Source of the DNA: Diplolepis rosae
Lineage: Eukaryota > Arthropoda > Insecta > Hymenoptera > Diplolepididae
DNA length: 64,000 nt
Assembly (NCBI GenBank): GCA_030998225.1
Contig: JAPYXD010000459.1
Location: 2,418,001-2,482,000 of the forward strand
Reading direction: 5' to 3'
A model generated the notes under the pieces. The model had not been told where the DNA came from. It ran no database searches and saw nothing but the letters and a program-made list of their open reading frames with translations. A program made the position numbers and the translations under genes. This document shows, one piece after another, positions 34,130 to 44,699 of the stretch (the stretch's first letter is position 1; the number at the start of each line of letters is the position of its first letter).

Positions 34130-35146
34130 AGTCGTCTCTACATGGCCATGTAGGGGTGCACTTCGGTGTTAAGGGTTGGAGTTCAAAAATTGATAGGGGT
34201 ATTTTCGAAGAGACCAAAAATCAGAGAGTACTTCTAGACAATAAAATACACAAAAAGATGATTTTTAGTCAAAATCGTCTTTACATGGCCATGCAGGGGT
34301 GCATTTTGGTGTTAAAGGTTGGAGCCCAAAAATCGATATGGACCTTTTTGAAGAGCCCGAAAATCAGAGAGTACTTCTAGACCATAAGATACACAAAAAG
34401 ATGATTTTTAATCAAAGTCGTCTTTACATGGCCATGCAGGGGTGCATTTTGGTGTTAAGGATTGCAGCCCAAAAATCGATACGGACATTTTTGAGGAGCC
34501 CGAAAATCAGAGAGTACTTCCAGACCATAAAATACACAAAAAGATGATTTTTAGTCAAAGTCGTCTTTACATGGTCATGCAGGGTTGCATTTTGGTGTTA
34601 AGGGTTGGAGCCCAAAAATAGATACAGACATTTTTGAAGAGCCCATAAATCAGAGAGTATTCCTAGACCATAAAATACACAAAAAGATGATTTTTAGTCA
34701 AAGTCGTCTTTACATGGCCATGCAGGGATGCATTTTGGTGTTAACGGTTGGAGCCCAAAAATCGATATGGACATTTTTAAGAAGCCCGAAAATCAGAGAG
34801 CATTCCTAGGCCATAAAATTTCCAAAAACATGATTTGTAGCCAAAGTCGCGTCTACATGATCATGCAGGGGTGCATTTTGATGTTAAGGTTTTGTGCCCA
34901 AAAATCGATATAGACCTTTTTAAAGAGCCGGAAAACAGCCCAATATTCTCAAATAGTTTTTTTTGTTCAAAATGTATTTAAAACAATTAAGGGTTGCTTT
35001 TCGGTGATAGGGGTTGTTTTTTCAAAAATGATTCTTGCGTATTTGAAAAGCCCGAAAATAGCCCGAAATTCTGGGGTAGTTAATACTGCCGAAAAAGTAT
35101 TTTTAAAAATTAAGTGTTGCTTTTTAGTGATAGGGGTTATCAAACA
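34130..35146 (+). repeat. 143-bp minisatellite, right inverted arm
   Basis: About 5.5 units (34130-34920, period 143) are followed by a non-repeated tail (34920-35146). The whole is the reverse complement of 25655-26283, with more units here than on the left. The tail has two copies of a GGGTTGCTTTTCGGTGATAG block. Confidence 0.9.
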
Positions 35147-35154
35147 TGTCACTT

Positions 35155-35575
35155 TACAATAATTGAAAAGATGGTTCTTTTATTTTCTGTTGTATATTTT
35201 AAAAATATGATTTTTACAATTGCGAATTCCAAATTATTATTGTGCCTAAGAAATTTATGTGAAATCTAAATCCTGTGTAGATTTTTCAAATTTTATATAA
35301 TAGACTTATCAAGACTTTTCGTGTTTAAATGTTCATGAAATCAATTTAATTAAAAAAAGTTGATTGAAAATGAAAGAAGTAATTCTACGCCAAGAATTAC
35401 TCCGGAAATGACTATCGGTATTTCTATAACAATCACAACCTCATATTGTGTAGAACTGTGTTATAAATGAATTAAGAAAAAATTATGAATCAAGAATTTT
35501 TTAAACTTACGATGAATTTTTAAAATCACTAGTTTATAAGTGGAATCCACTATTAAGTAAGTGGTTCATTATGCG
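35155..35575 (+). repeat. Dispersed repeat R1, copy b (deleted)
   Basis: Matches 24290-24560 and 24720-24770 with an internal deletion. It abuts a few bases of a Penelope-type end (CATGTCACTTTA) at 35146-35155. Confidence 0.65.
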
Positions 35576-36100
35576 CTAGATTAAACAGTGGCTATTCCAG
35601 TGTTTTGGAAGAATATTTAGACATCTAATTTTTTTTCATTGAACGATCTCAAAAAGCCAACAAAAAAAAGGAAAAAATAAAAAGGCTCCTTTCAAAACTC
35701 CTTTCTCTTTTTTCTTTCTTTCGTCCTTTTTAATTTTCCTTTCTACATCCACTAACAATAAAAAATTTTGGAAATTGATTCATTAAACAATTAAAATTGA
35801 AAAAATTAAAAAAAATTTACAATTAAATAAGCTTACAGCCGCTAACGTTTCGGTGCTGTTCTGGTGCCCTTGAAACTCCAGCCCTATCTTTTCACGGCTG
35901 AAATTCTAAAAGAAAAAAGATAAAGTCTGTGTAATAAAACTTTTTTATTTTACACAATATCTTCATGAAAATTTGGAAATTAAAACACAAGATGATAAAC
36001 AACTTCTGTTAATTTGGTTTGAATAAAAATGTTATAAAAATATTCACAGTCTGCAACAAAAATTTTTTATATAAATAATTGTAGTTTCTACCAGTATATT
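35576..36100. other. Non-coding gap
   Basis: AT-rich, with a pyrimidine tract near 35700. Nothing else is seen. Confidence 0.45.
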
Positions 36101-36206
36101 ATTAATAATATAAAATGAAATGGCCTTTCTGGTATTTCTTAAAAAGATCTTTTACGAAATAAAGAATTTTTTTAAATTTAAAAAAAAATATATTTATTTT
36201 AAACAG

Positions 36207-36244
36207 GTCAACGCTTCGACTGAAGCTTCAGTCCTTATCAAGAC
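36207..36244 (-). ncRNA. Hammerhead-ribozyme-like motif, U3-A8 type
   Basis: In order on the minus strand: GUC, UUGAUAAG, stem II GACUGAAG/CUUCAGUC (eight pairs possible), GAAG, CGUU, GAC. Core positions 3 and 8 are U and A rather than C and G, still a pair. GAAG in place of GAAA weakens the call. Confidence 0.5.
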
Positions 36245-36731
36245 TAAAAATATAATAAAATGAATTATACAGTACAAGTGAAAGAATATTTAAAAGATTG
36301 TTACTTTTAAAAATCATGGATTCAATAAATTGAAAGTGTAGACATCGTGTTTCGTACATTTGTATTTTAAGTTGTAAGTATTTATCAAATCACAGTTGTA
36401 AAAATTTCCAAATGATAAAATTTGTTATAGAATTTTCCATTATTATTTCATCAACCGTCTATTTTGGTAGATATATTTATTGTATATATGTTGTGGCAGA
36501 GGTTAGGTGTGATATGAATAGTATTTTTCCTATGGAATGAGTAATTTTATTCATCAAAAAAATGATTAGAGTAAGTATACTAAATATATTTATATTAATT
36601 TAATAAAATAGTATTGAAAAAAGATTTTTAAAGGTAACAATCTTTTACATATTTCTACTATCTCGATCATTTCCATTGTTGGACTGTATTTTTTCACTCG
36701 TACTGTATAATTTATTTCATTATATTTTTTA

Positions 36732-36769
36732 GTCTTGATAAGGACTAAAGCTTCAGACGAAACGTTGAC
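36732..36769 (+). ncRNA. Hammerhead-ribozyme-like motif, U3-A8 type
   Basis: In order: GUC, UUGAUAAG, stem II GACU...AGAC (with mismatch), GAAA, CGUU, GAC. It is the partner of the copy at 36207. Stem II is partly decayed here, while GAAA is intact. Confidence 0.5.
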
Positions 36770-36874
36770 CTGTTTAAAATAAATACATTTTTTTAGAAAT
36801 TTAAAAAAATTCTTTATTTTGGAAAAGATCTTTTTAAAAAATACCAGAAAGGCCATTTCATTTAATATTATTAA

Positions 36875-37319
36875 CAAAATTATTTTCGAAGAGGAAAAGC
36901 GGCCCCGAAAAAATTTAGCTCACACCCCGTATTTCTAGAGATATTTTGATGTCTCAATATAGAAAACTCACCTTGTATTATTAATTCAAAGACATTTTTT
37001 TTCAAATGTATATCAAAGAAACGTTACTTTGGTTTAGAGATACTTTGTGCTTAGTGTAAACGAAGCCATTAAGTTTTATATTTATCCAGATTCTAGTGGA
37101 GAGTCTAATTGTGTTGTCTAATAGTATATTGTGCGACTAGGGAAAAAAAAAATGTATTTTGCAAGTGTGAAATTTGATGCCCGAGCAAAAGGAGGTTAAC
37201 TACACTTTATGATCAACTAGTAGAAAAATTAGAATTCAGATTAATATAAAACTTGGTTTTTTCTGTGTCATGAACCATGGGGACAATGCATGCTAAAAAG
37301 AGCATTCTTTAAATCCAAA
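36875..37319. other. Non-coding gap
   Basis: Nothing supported. Confidence 0.4.
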
Positions 37320-37755
37320 CGCATTTGCCGAATTTCGGGCTGCTTAAAATTTCATTCATAAAAAAGGAAAATACTTTCGGAATATCGGAAAGAAACATCC
37401 TGATTTGGGTGAAAGTTGAAAAAAATAAAATAGTTTCTTAAAATCCGAACGACACTTTCGGAAATTCTGAAAAAGAATGTTCGCTTTTAACTTTCGTAAT
37501 ATGTGATTGTTAATTTCCGATATTGAGAAAATTATGTTCGAAATATAGCAAATCGGTTTCTTATTTTCGGAATTTCGTTTTCGAATGCGACTAGAATACA
37601 TCTTTCGTATATTCCGAAAATGATTTTCTGATTTTTGGAACGGCTTATTCAACACATTTGAAAGTCACTTCTGAATTTTCGGAATATCGTTTTCGGAGAA
37701 AAACAGAACGTGACTTTCCGAAATTCAGATAATGGTTTTCTGAATTTCAGAATGT
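37320..37755. repeat. TTTCGGAATTTC motif array
   Basis: About ten variants of TTTCGGAA, TTCCGAAA, GGAATATCG and CTGAATTTTCGG occur in both orientations at 20-50-bp spacing. It has no coding content. It resembles the other arrays in structure, but with a different motif. Confidence 0.5.
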
Positions 37756-38244
37756 CACATGCTAAACATTTTTAAATCATATTCTACTTCATTAAATTAT
37801 GATTTATGTAAAGTATATAAATTGATTATTCATTTACTATCAATTAATACAAATTTTAATTTTATTTATATAATATTCGTTTAATAATTATTTTGCTTCA
37901 TGATTATATTTATTATTGCTCAATATTTGTTTAAATTCTGATTTCTTTTGAATAAATAATTATTTTTAGAAAATGTAACATATATGTTATAATATATTGT
38001 TACATCAAATTTTTTATATTATTATTTTTGTTGTATTTATGAATTATAATAGATAAAATTGATTTGAGTTAATTTAAGTTAATTTAAGTTAATTTAAGTT
38101 AATTTTAGTAAATTTATAAAAATTATTGATTGAAAATGTAAAAAGTGTTTCCCTATAATATATTCAAATAAATGTATTGAAGAGTAATTTTAGTAATAAT
38201 TAAATATGAATAATAAATTAAATGATAATGAATTTATTAAATAA
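37756..38244. other. AT-rich DNA with a 10-bp tandem repeat
   Basis: GTTAATTTAA repeats occupy about 38056-38104. The rest is featureless AT-rich DNA. Confidence 0.6.
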
Positions 38245-38520
38245 TGAAATTCATTTATAGATTTTAAAGAAGAATAAATTCATCAATCCCATCAGTTTTT
38301 CGTAGATTTTATTTAAATGCTCGAGCTTTTTTCATATAAGAAAGAATTTTTTATTATTATTATCTTTATTGTAAATTTACTTTTTTAGCTCTAGAAAAGG
38401 ACTCAATACTAGAGTCGAAAGTTCGAGCATTTCAATATAAAATCTACAAAAAACTCATCGGATTTATGAATTTATTCTTCTTTAAAATCTACAAAATCTA
38501 CAAAATCTACAAAATCTACC
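38245..38520. repeat. Inverted repeat with decayed hammerhead-like centre
   Basis: 38245-38325 is the reverse complement of about 38421-38500. The right arm is followed by four AAAATCTACA repeats (to about 38520). A degenerate ribozyme-like motif occupies the centre, so this is probably a minimal Penelope-type remnant. Confidence 0.55.
38388..38428 (+). ncRNA. Degenerate hammerhead-like motif
   Basis: In order: GCUC, UAGAAAAG, stem II GACUC/GAGUC, GAAA, GUUC, GAGC. Stems I and II pair perfectly, but the core is far from CUGAUGA and the CGUU is lost. It is probably an inactive relic. Confidence 0.35.
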
Positions 38521-38613
38521 GATCGTATTCATTATCTGACATAATTCATTTATTTTGAACATTAAAGTGAATGGCCTTTCCGGTTTTGTAAAGTTGTTTT
38601 ATTTTGAAAGTAC

Positions 38614-38651
38614 GTCAACGTTTCGACCGATTTTTCGGTCCTTATCAAGAC
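38614..38651 (-). ncRNA. Hammerhead-ribozyme-like motif, U3-A8 type
   Basis: In order on the minus strand: GUC, UUGAUAAG, stem II GACCG/CGGUC, GAAA, CGUU, GAC. All stems pair. The 3-8 core pair is U-A. Confidence 0.6.
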
Positions 38652-38670
38652 GATAAAAAGGAAATACAAA

Positions 38671-39154
38671 ATGAATATATATAAAAAATTTTTAAAACAA
38701 ATTTTTAACAAATTTTTTTTAACAAATGCAGACAAAAGTAATAAAACTATTCTAATGAACAAAAATGATTACAACTCAAAAATTTACGATCTTCTCAATA
38801 ATCCATCTACATACATTAAACTAAAAAAAGATCCAACTAATGAAATAAACAATACTTTAACTATAACTTTAAATGAACTAAAAGATAAAAATATTATTGA
38901 TGAATAACTTTACAAATTTCTTCATTGTAGCACCAATATTGCACCCAAATTCTATGGTTTACCAAAAATCCATAAAACCAACTGTCCACTAAGACCTATC
39001 ACTTCCTTCATTGGTTCACCTTTATACAACCTATCTAAATTACTTTCTAAATCTATGCAAAAAACAGTTGGACATACTGAATATCATATTAAAGATAGTT
39101 TTGAATTCAAAAAGAAAATTTCCAATATCTATATACCAAATAACTTTACTATTA
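38671..39154 (+). pseudogene. Penelope-like ORF, 5' part (RT fingers), one in-frame stop
   Basis: From ATG at 38671 the frame gives a Lys/Asn-rich head and the segment KDPTNEINNTL. A TAA at 38905-38907 interrupts it. In the same frame beyond the stop come YGLPKIHK and PLRPITS, the hallmark N-terminal reverse-transcriptase motifs of Penelope-like elements. The frame runs into the nested insertion at codon I-I of the segment leading to RT motif A. It joins 41095-42333 in frame when the insert and one TA are removed. The single stop may be a recent mutation. The product would be the fingers domain of the polymerase. Confidence 0.75.
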
Positions 39155-41093
39155 TCCCAGGTGGAAAAATCGGTGTACTGACAATCCTTACGACCGGCGC
39201 AGTACCGTTCCGGTTGTAACCCGTGAGTAATGCCAGTGCTGCCGATCAGCACTGTGCCAAGCGTTGGCACACCGCTGGGGCGGCACTGGCTAAACACCGG
39301 CGCAGTACTGCTTTTCAGTGCTGGTAAACAACCAACATTTGTGTATTGCCAAGCATCGATGCAGCACTGAATCAGCACCGGCGCAGTACCAACATTCAGT
39401 GTTGGCAAACAACCAACTTTTGAATAATGCCAAGCGTCGGTGCAGCACCAGCTTGGTACCGCTTTTCAGTATTGACGATCAACAAATATCGCGTAATGTC
39501 AAGTATCGGCGCAGCACTGGATCAGCACCGGCGCAGTGCCACCGTCCAGTGTTAGCAAACAACCAACTTTTGAGTAATACCAAGCCTTTCTATCGTCTTT
39601 CATTGCCGACAAGCATATTAGTAATGCTATGAGCAGTACTCTAAAAAAAATCAATTACATTCTACACATTCGTTTGTGTGCCCGCATTGGTGTGATGGTA
39701 AGTAAAATTTCGCTGATCGAAAAACATTTTTATTGAAGTAAACCAAAGTTTATTGCTTGAATTAGTTAAACTTTCCATCGATTAGTTTTATGATTGTCTT
39801 GATTCCAAAGTTTCATCATATTTTTGAAATTGAAAAAACTCAAAATTTTCAGATTCTGAACATACGTTGATTTTACTCTTGAAAACAAAAATTAAAGGAA
39901 GCATAACCTGTATAAAGTATCACTAATATACAATAATAAAAGTTAATAATTCTAAAATATATATAGATCTTTTTATTATGTAATATTCTTTAATTCAAAA
40001 ATTTGATCGCTTTCTTTCAAAAATATTTTATTTTATAGAAAATCGATTTAATAATTAAAAATCTTTAAAATTTTAATCAGAATCATAAATTGGGATAAAA
40101 TCTAAAAATTCCCGAATACACGGGGCCTATACGCTTCTTAAACGGCCCTGCAGTAGTTGAAGGTTATAAGCGCTATTTTCTTTCTTGTATTCCAAGCGTG
40201 CGCAGCCGAGAGGCTTAGTCATTAGGTTAGTAATGCGTTAATTGTAAGTAGAGAGGGTTCGAACCCGCAGCGTTAAGAATAATTTTTTAATACTACCTAT
40301 ACGAGCGTTTGTGTAGTGTAAAGGGGAGTGTGTGTTTGTAGGTAAGTTTGTATATAAAAATAGTAAGTTAGAATCTGCTTGAAAGTAAATAAAGTTTTGA
40401 AATGTACTAAGAATATTCATCGATTCAATTACTGCTCTTATTTGATTTACCTATGTTCCTGCAGTTCACTTAACTTCAAAAATTACACTGGGGCCTTTAC
40501 GAACTATGGAAAGTAAGTTAAAAAGTAGTCAAACCTACTGAAATTTTTTTTCTGTGTACGTGTAACGAAAAAGTATTGTCAATTTACCCAGAAAAAATTT
40601 TCTAGCTTGAAAACAGTTTTTTTACTGTGAAAACTGTAAACTTAACCTTCCAAGCGAATATCCCTCCGTTGCCATTAAAAACGGTAAATATTAGAGTTTT
40701 AACTCGAACTTTCCCTATACTTTTTATCTAAGTACATTACAGATTTTCGGTACATTTTCCAGTACCGCCCCAGTACTAAAAGACAACTCCCAGCCGAGTG
40801 ACATTTTGTACTAGTGCCAGCACCGCACCAGCACTGAAGGCCAGCGCTAGCGCAGTACCGCTGGTCAGCACTGTGCCGTTGTTAATTATCGGAGTTCCGC
40901 CAGCACCACGCCAGCACTGAAGGTCAGCGTTAACGCAGCACTGCTGGTCAGCACTATGCCGGTGTTACCTTTCGAAGCTTTGCCAGCACCGCGACAGACT
41001 TCATGAGGATCTACTGCCAGCACTATGCCAGCGCTGGAAGTCCGCTGGCAGTGCTGGTGCGGTGCTGCGCCGGTTGTAAATTTCCGCCTGGGA
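39155..41093. mobile_element. 1939-bp insertion of CAGCACTG-motif element, TA target duplication
   Basis: The ends TCCCAGGTGGAAA and TTTCCGCCTGGGA (12 of 13 match as inverted repeats) are flanked by TA (39153-39154 and 41094-41095). Excision of the element plus one TA restores the Penelope-like frame exactly. Subterminal regions (39180-39600 and 40760-41075) are packed with CAGCACTGGCGCAGTACTG-like motifs. On the left these lie in about 107-bp direct units that also carry AAACAACCAAC. The centre is AT-rich and contains a tRNA-like SINE unit. No transposase is present. Confidence 0.85.
40191..40272 (+). repeat. tRNA-derived SINE-like unit
   Basis: An A-box-like GGCTTAGTCATTAGG (about 40212) and a perfect B box GGTTCGAACCC (40256-40266) are at pol III spacing. 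It lies inside the nested element at 39155-41093. The cloverleaf is poor, so it is not a functional tRNA. Confidence 0.45.
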
Positions 41094-41097
41094 TATC

Positions 41098-42333
41098 TCA
41101 CTTGATGCAGTGTCCATGTACACTAATATTTCTTGGAATCTTAGAAAATCAGTTAAATTAAGATGGAATCAAATAAAAACCAATACTTTTCTCAAACAAA
41201 CACATTTCGATAATATTTTACAATTTTGTTTAGAATCATCATACTGTACTTATAACAATGAATTTTATAAACAAATTTTTGGTTTACCAATGGGATCGCC
41301 TCTATCAGCCACTGCTGCAAACGTTGTCATGGAAGAGTTAGAGAAAAAAATTTTAAAAAAATTACCTTATAATATTATATTTTATTACAGATATGTAGAT
41401 GACACTTTAATTTGTCTACCAGAAAACAAAGTAGAAGATATTTTATGCAGATTTAATTCCATAGATAAAAAACTAAAATTCACTTTAGAAAAATCTATAA
41501 ATAATAGTATCAATTTTTTGGATGTAAATATCCAAGTTATTGATAATAAAATTAAAACTAATTGGTACAAAAAACCAATTTGGTCAGGTCGATATATCAA
41601 TTTTTTCTCTAACCACTGTTTAACATATAAAATTGGCGTTATCTACTCACTTACTGATAGAGCAATACTCTTATCAGATAAAGAATTTCATATAAATAAT
41701 TTAAATTGTGTGCGATCTACATTACTAAAAAATGGCTATCCACTAGATCTTTTAAATGAAAAAATTTTCGAACGTTATAAAAAATTAATAACATTTCAAC
41801 ATAAAACAAATCAAGTATGTGAAATTTATAATATAGATCACAGAGAAAGTAGAAAAGTCATAACTTTTCCATATATTCAAAATTTTCAAGAACAGCTATG
41901 CAGAATTTTTAAAAAAACTAAACTTCAAATTGTCTTTACAATAGAAAACTCTTTACAAAAAAAATTATTTCCAACAATTAAAGATAGAACACAAAAAAAA
42001 TTTAAATATAATGTCATTTATGAAATTAACTGTATACAATGCAACAAAAAATATATTGGACAAACTTGCAGATTCTTACACAATAGATTACTAGAACATG
42101 CTAGATCTGTTAAAAATAAAGATAACAAAACTGCACTTGCAGAACATGCTACTTCTTACAAACATTCCTTTGATTTTAAAAATACTAAAATTTTAGATAC
42201 AGAAAATATTTTAAAAAAACGATTAATTTTAGAAATGATTTATATTCAAAAAGAAAATTTTTCTATTAATTACACAACAGATATTGAAAATTTAAGTGCC
42301 ATTTATAATAATATGATAAAATCCATAAAATAA
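41098..42333 (+). CDS. Penelope-like reverse transcriptase / GIY-YIG endonuclease, main part
   Basis: The frame continues from 38671-39154 across the nested insert; numbering here starts at 41098. It encodes the polymerase and endonuclease that would copy and insert the element RNA. RT motif A is S-L-D-A-V-S-M-Y-T-N-I at residues 1-11, and motif B is GLPMGSPLSA at about 62-71. Motif C is YVDD at 98-101. After the thumb region, a GIY-YIG domain starts near residue 305: N-V-I-Y, then C-I-Q-C, K-K-Y-I-G-Q-T, an Arg shortly after, H-A-R-S, AEHA, and a Glu in LILEMIYI near 379. The CxxC before YIG is usual for the endonuclease-bearing Penelope group. The catalytic residues look intact and the stop is TAA at 42331. 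It has no start codon of its own, since transcription must cross the insert, so this copy is probably dead. Confidence 0.9.
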   Translation, partial: SLDAVSMYTNISWNLRKSVKLRWNQIKTNTFLKQTHFDNILQFCLESSYCTYNNEFYKQIFGLPMGSPLSATAANVVMEELEKKILKKLPYNIIFYYRYVDDTLICLPENKVEDILCRFNSIDKKLKFTLEKSINNSINFLDVNIQVIDNKIKTNWYKKPIWSGRYINFFSNHCLTYKIGVIYSLTDRAILLSDKEFHINNLNCVRSTLLKNGYPLDLLNEKIFERYKKLITFQHKTNQVCEIYNIDHRESRKVITFPYIQNFQEQLCRIFKKTKLQIVFTIENSLQKKLFPTIKDRTQKKFKYNVIYEINCIQCNKKYIGQTCRFLHNRLLEHARSVKNKDNKTALAEHATSYKHSFDFKNTKILDTENILKKRLILEMIYIQKENFSINYTTDIENLSAIYNNMIKSIK

Positions 42334-42995
42334 CTTTTCTACTTTCTCTTATCTTTTCTAATCTTTTTAATTGTATAATTTCATAAATTTCAAAAATTAC
42401 CATTGAATGTTACCAATAACCGATATATTACATATTAATTTTCTTGAGAACGCACCATAACATCAACAACGCTACGATAGCCAAATAAGCAATTGTGGAG
42501 ACATTTTACTTCCAAAGTTTTGTGTAGTAGAAAATTTTTAAAAAATGTAACAATAACGTATAAATGATGGAAGCTGCTTGTAAGTAACTAATATTTCAAA
42601 AAATTTCTTTACACAATTTAATTCAAAATTTATCTCTTATATATTTATTTTATAGGTGTCGTTATCGATCAATATAACCTAAAAAGGTTGACACCAGTTA
42701 TCCTAACAAAAATTTTAAAAAAATTTAACGAACTCTCATAGCAACTAATATGCTATGATGATAATTTTACAATATAACTTTATGCTTTTAAACTTGGATT
42801 TTTTGAAATTTAATTTTTTATAAAAATTTAACCTATCATCAAACAATATGAATGGAAGTAAAATACCAAATTTGTCATCCACGGTATGTTTATTATTATT
42901 ATTATTCTTTCTCTCTTTTATCTTCTCTTAATTTTATATTTTATATTGAAAAAACAAAATCTTTTTATTATATAAATATTATCTTTTTATTATAT
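42334..42995. other. 3' non-coding part of Penelope-like element
   Basis: AT-rich sequence between the ORF and the right terminal repeat. No second ORF is seen. Confidence 0.6.
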
Positions 42996-43049
42996 TCATA
43001 ATTTTTTAAAAAATTTTTATATATATTTATTTTGTATTTCCTTTTTATA

Positions 43050-43087
43050 GTCTTGATAAGGACCGAAAAATCGGTCGAAACGTTGAC
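43050..43087 (+). ncRNA. Hammerhead-ribozyme-like motif, U3-A8 type
   Basis: In order: GUC, UUGAUAAG, stem II GACCG/CGGUC, GAAA, CGUU, GAC. It is an exact inverted copy of the motif at 38614-38651 and lies downstream of the RT ORF on the coding strand. Confidence 0.6.
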
Positions 43088-43146
43088 GTACTTTCAAAAT
43101 AAAACAACTTTACAAAACCGGAAAGGCCATTCACTTTAATGTTCAA

Positions 43147-43221
43147 ATTATAATACCGGTAACAACATATCTACAAAATAATTCATTTATTTTTTAGATT
43201 TGGTGTTACCGGTATTATAAT
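43147..43221. repeat. Short hairpin, 18-bp arms
   Basis: ATTATAATACCGGTAACA and its complement flank about 45 bp directly beside the Penelope-like end. Another GGCCTTTCC end scrap follows at about 43240. Confidence 0.7.
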
Positions 43222-43398
43222 TTTGAGAGTAAAATATATGGCCTTTCCAGTTATTATATATAAATATATACCATATATATATATATATATATAATAAATA
43301 AATAATTCATTTATCTTTTGGGTAATAGTATCAGAGACGAAACAGCAATAAATATGACTATTGATAAAGTTATATGGTCTTAACTTTATTAACTCCCA

Positions 43399-43495
43399 GC
43401 GAATGTGTCGCTATAGCTTAGGCGGTAGCGTTATAGTAATAGGTAGCAAGGTAGGCTCAAAAGTGTAGGTACCAGGTTTCGAATCCCCCTTTAGT
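43399..43495 (+). repeat. tRNA-derived SINE-like unit
   Basis: A box TATAGCTTAGGCGGTAG (43412-43428) and B box GGTTTCGAATCCC (43475-43487). Confidence 0.45.
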
Positions 43496-43510
43496 AGGTG
43501 GTTTTTAGAA

Positions 43511-44699
43511 ATAAAATTGTGACTAAAAAATTAATACTAATTCCAGAGATTGCAGTGATCATGGATGAACGAGAAAAACCACTATACTTTCAATAAATAT
43601 TTGCTTTTTTTGCTTTTTATAGAAATTCATAAATTATAACGCTGAAAAGAGCGTTCGTTAATTCTGACAATATTTTTCGGAATTTACGAACGCTCTTTTT
43701 AGCGTGTAGACTGTTATATAGGTATTACAGTTCATATTCGCTATCATAAACTCTTGATATATAATAATAAACGAGAAACAGACTTATAAAGAGACAAAAG
43801 TGTTCAGCCAGAGGTTCAGCTGATTTTTGTAGAGGTTGATGAGCATGTGGGTGGTCGTATGAGCTCTTCCTTTTAACTTTTGCTTGAATTTTGTCAGCGT
43901 GGGAGTATTTGATGAGATCGAGTTTATTAGATTCAGGAAATCGGTTAAAGGGTATGATTCGACTCCATTAAGTTATATACAGATTAAACTTATAATTCAA
44001 GATAATACCTATAATGATATACTTGTATTAATAACATTTTTACATTCAATGTCTGTACACTTTGTTGAATGTAAATAAGTAAATATTTGAATAACGGAGG
44101 GCCGGTTTCACCAACTTTATCATTAACTCTCAATTGTCATTTCAACCCTCGGATTAACCAATCAAAATTTAGAATTACCTATTTATCAGTTTTTTTCTTT
44201 CTTTTAGTTTTCTTAATTTCTATAAAATAATTGCTGCAACTACTTGAATTCTCACTAATAAAGTACTGCAGTACAGCTATTTATTTTATTAGTTTACTGT
44301 TCAAGATAAAGATGGAATAAATTTTGGATGGAATTGAAACATAGCAAGAATATAATTTAACGATTAAAGTGAATTTTCTCTAGTTATCAAATATATTTAC
44401 GAAAATAGCTAATAAAAGTGTATCTGATTTAAAAATAAAAAATTAATACTATGAATAGACAAATCTTGTTTAAATATTATTTTATAAGGGTAATTCTAGT
44501 GTATTCTATTCGTTATGCTATCAGAAATATGCATTAAAAATGTTATATGGTTGGCTCTTCAAGGTTTTGAGAAAATTGTACCTAATCATATGTGAAACTA
44601 CCATTTCATTAGCACTAAACAGAAAAGAAAAGAAAAGAAGATTTTCCTATGATTTTATGACTTGGAATGATATAACAAAATGAATAAAAATATTATGAG
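43511..44699. other. Mostly featureless AT-rich DNA
   Basis: One ~65-bp hairpin lies at about 43639-43703 (arms AAAAGAGCGTTCGT and ACGAACGCTCTTTT). A GGGCCGGTTTCACCAAC element-end-like motif is at about 44099. No gene is supported. Confidence 0.45.

Larger units (their letters stand above)
36101..36874. mobile_element. Short Penelope-type element, inverted ends with hammerhead motifs
   Basis: 36101-36300 and about 36640-36874 are inverted copies with the outer sequence ATGAAATGGCCTTTCTGG. That resembles the GGCCTTTCCGG ends of the large element at 38.56 kb. Each end has a hammerhead-like motif. The middle (about 340 bp) has no ORF worth calling. Confidence 0.7.
38555..43146 (+). mobile_element. 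Penelope-like element with RT and GIY-YIG ORF
   Basis: Inverted ends (TTGAACATTAAAGTGAATGG outward, then the GGCCTTTCCGG block) of about 150 bp flank an ORF on the plus strand. Each end contains a hammerhead-like motif. Removing the nested 1939-bp insertion (39155-41093) leaves about 2.65 kb, a normal size for a compact Penelope-like element. The reading frame has one internal stop, otherwise few signs of decay. No target duplication was identified. Confidence 0.85.

Noticed and set aside
34130..34920. Series of similar 60-82-residue frames beginning MHFGVKGWSPK
   Set aside because: The repeat period of 143 bp is not a multiple of three, so each frame ends where the next repeat shifts it. 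They are by-products of the minisatellite.
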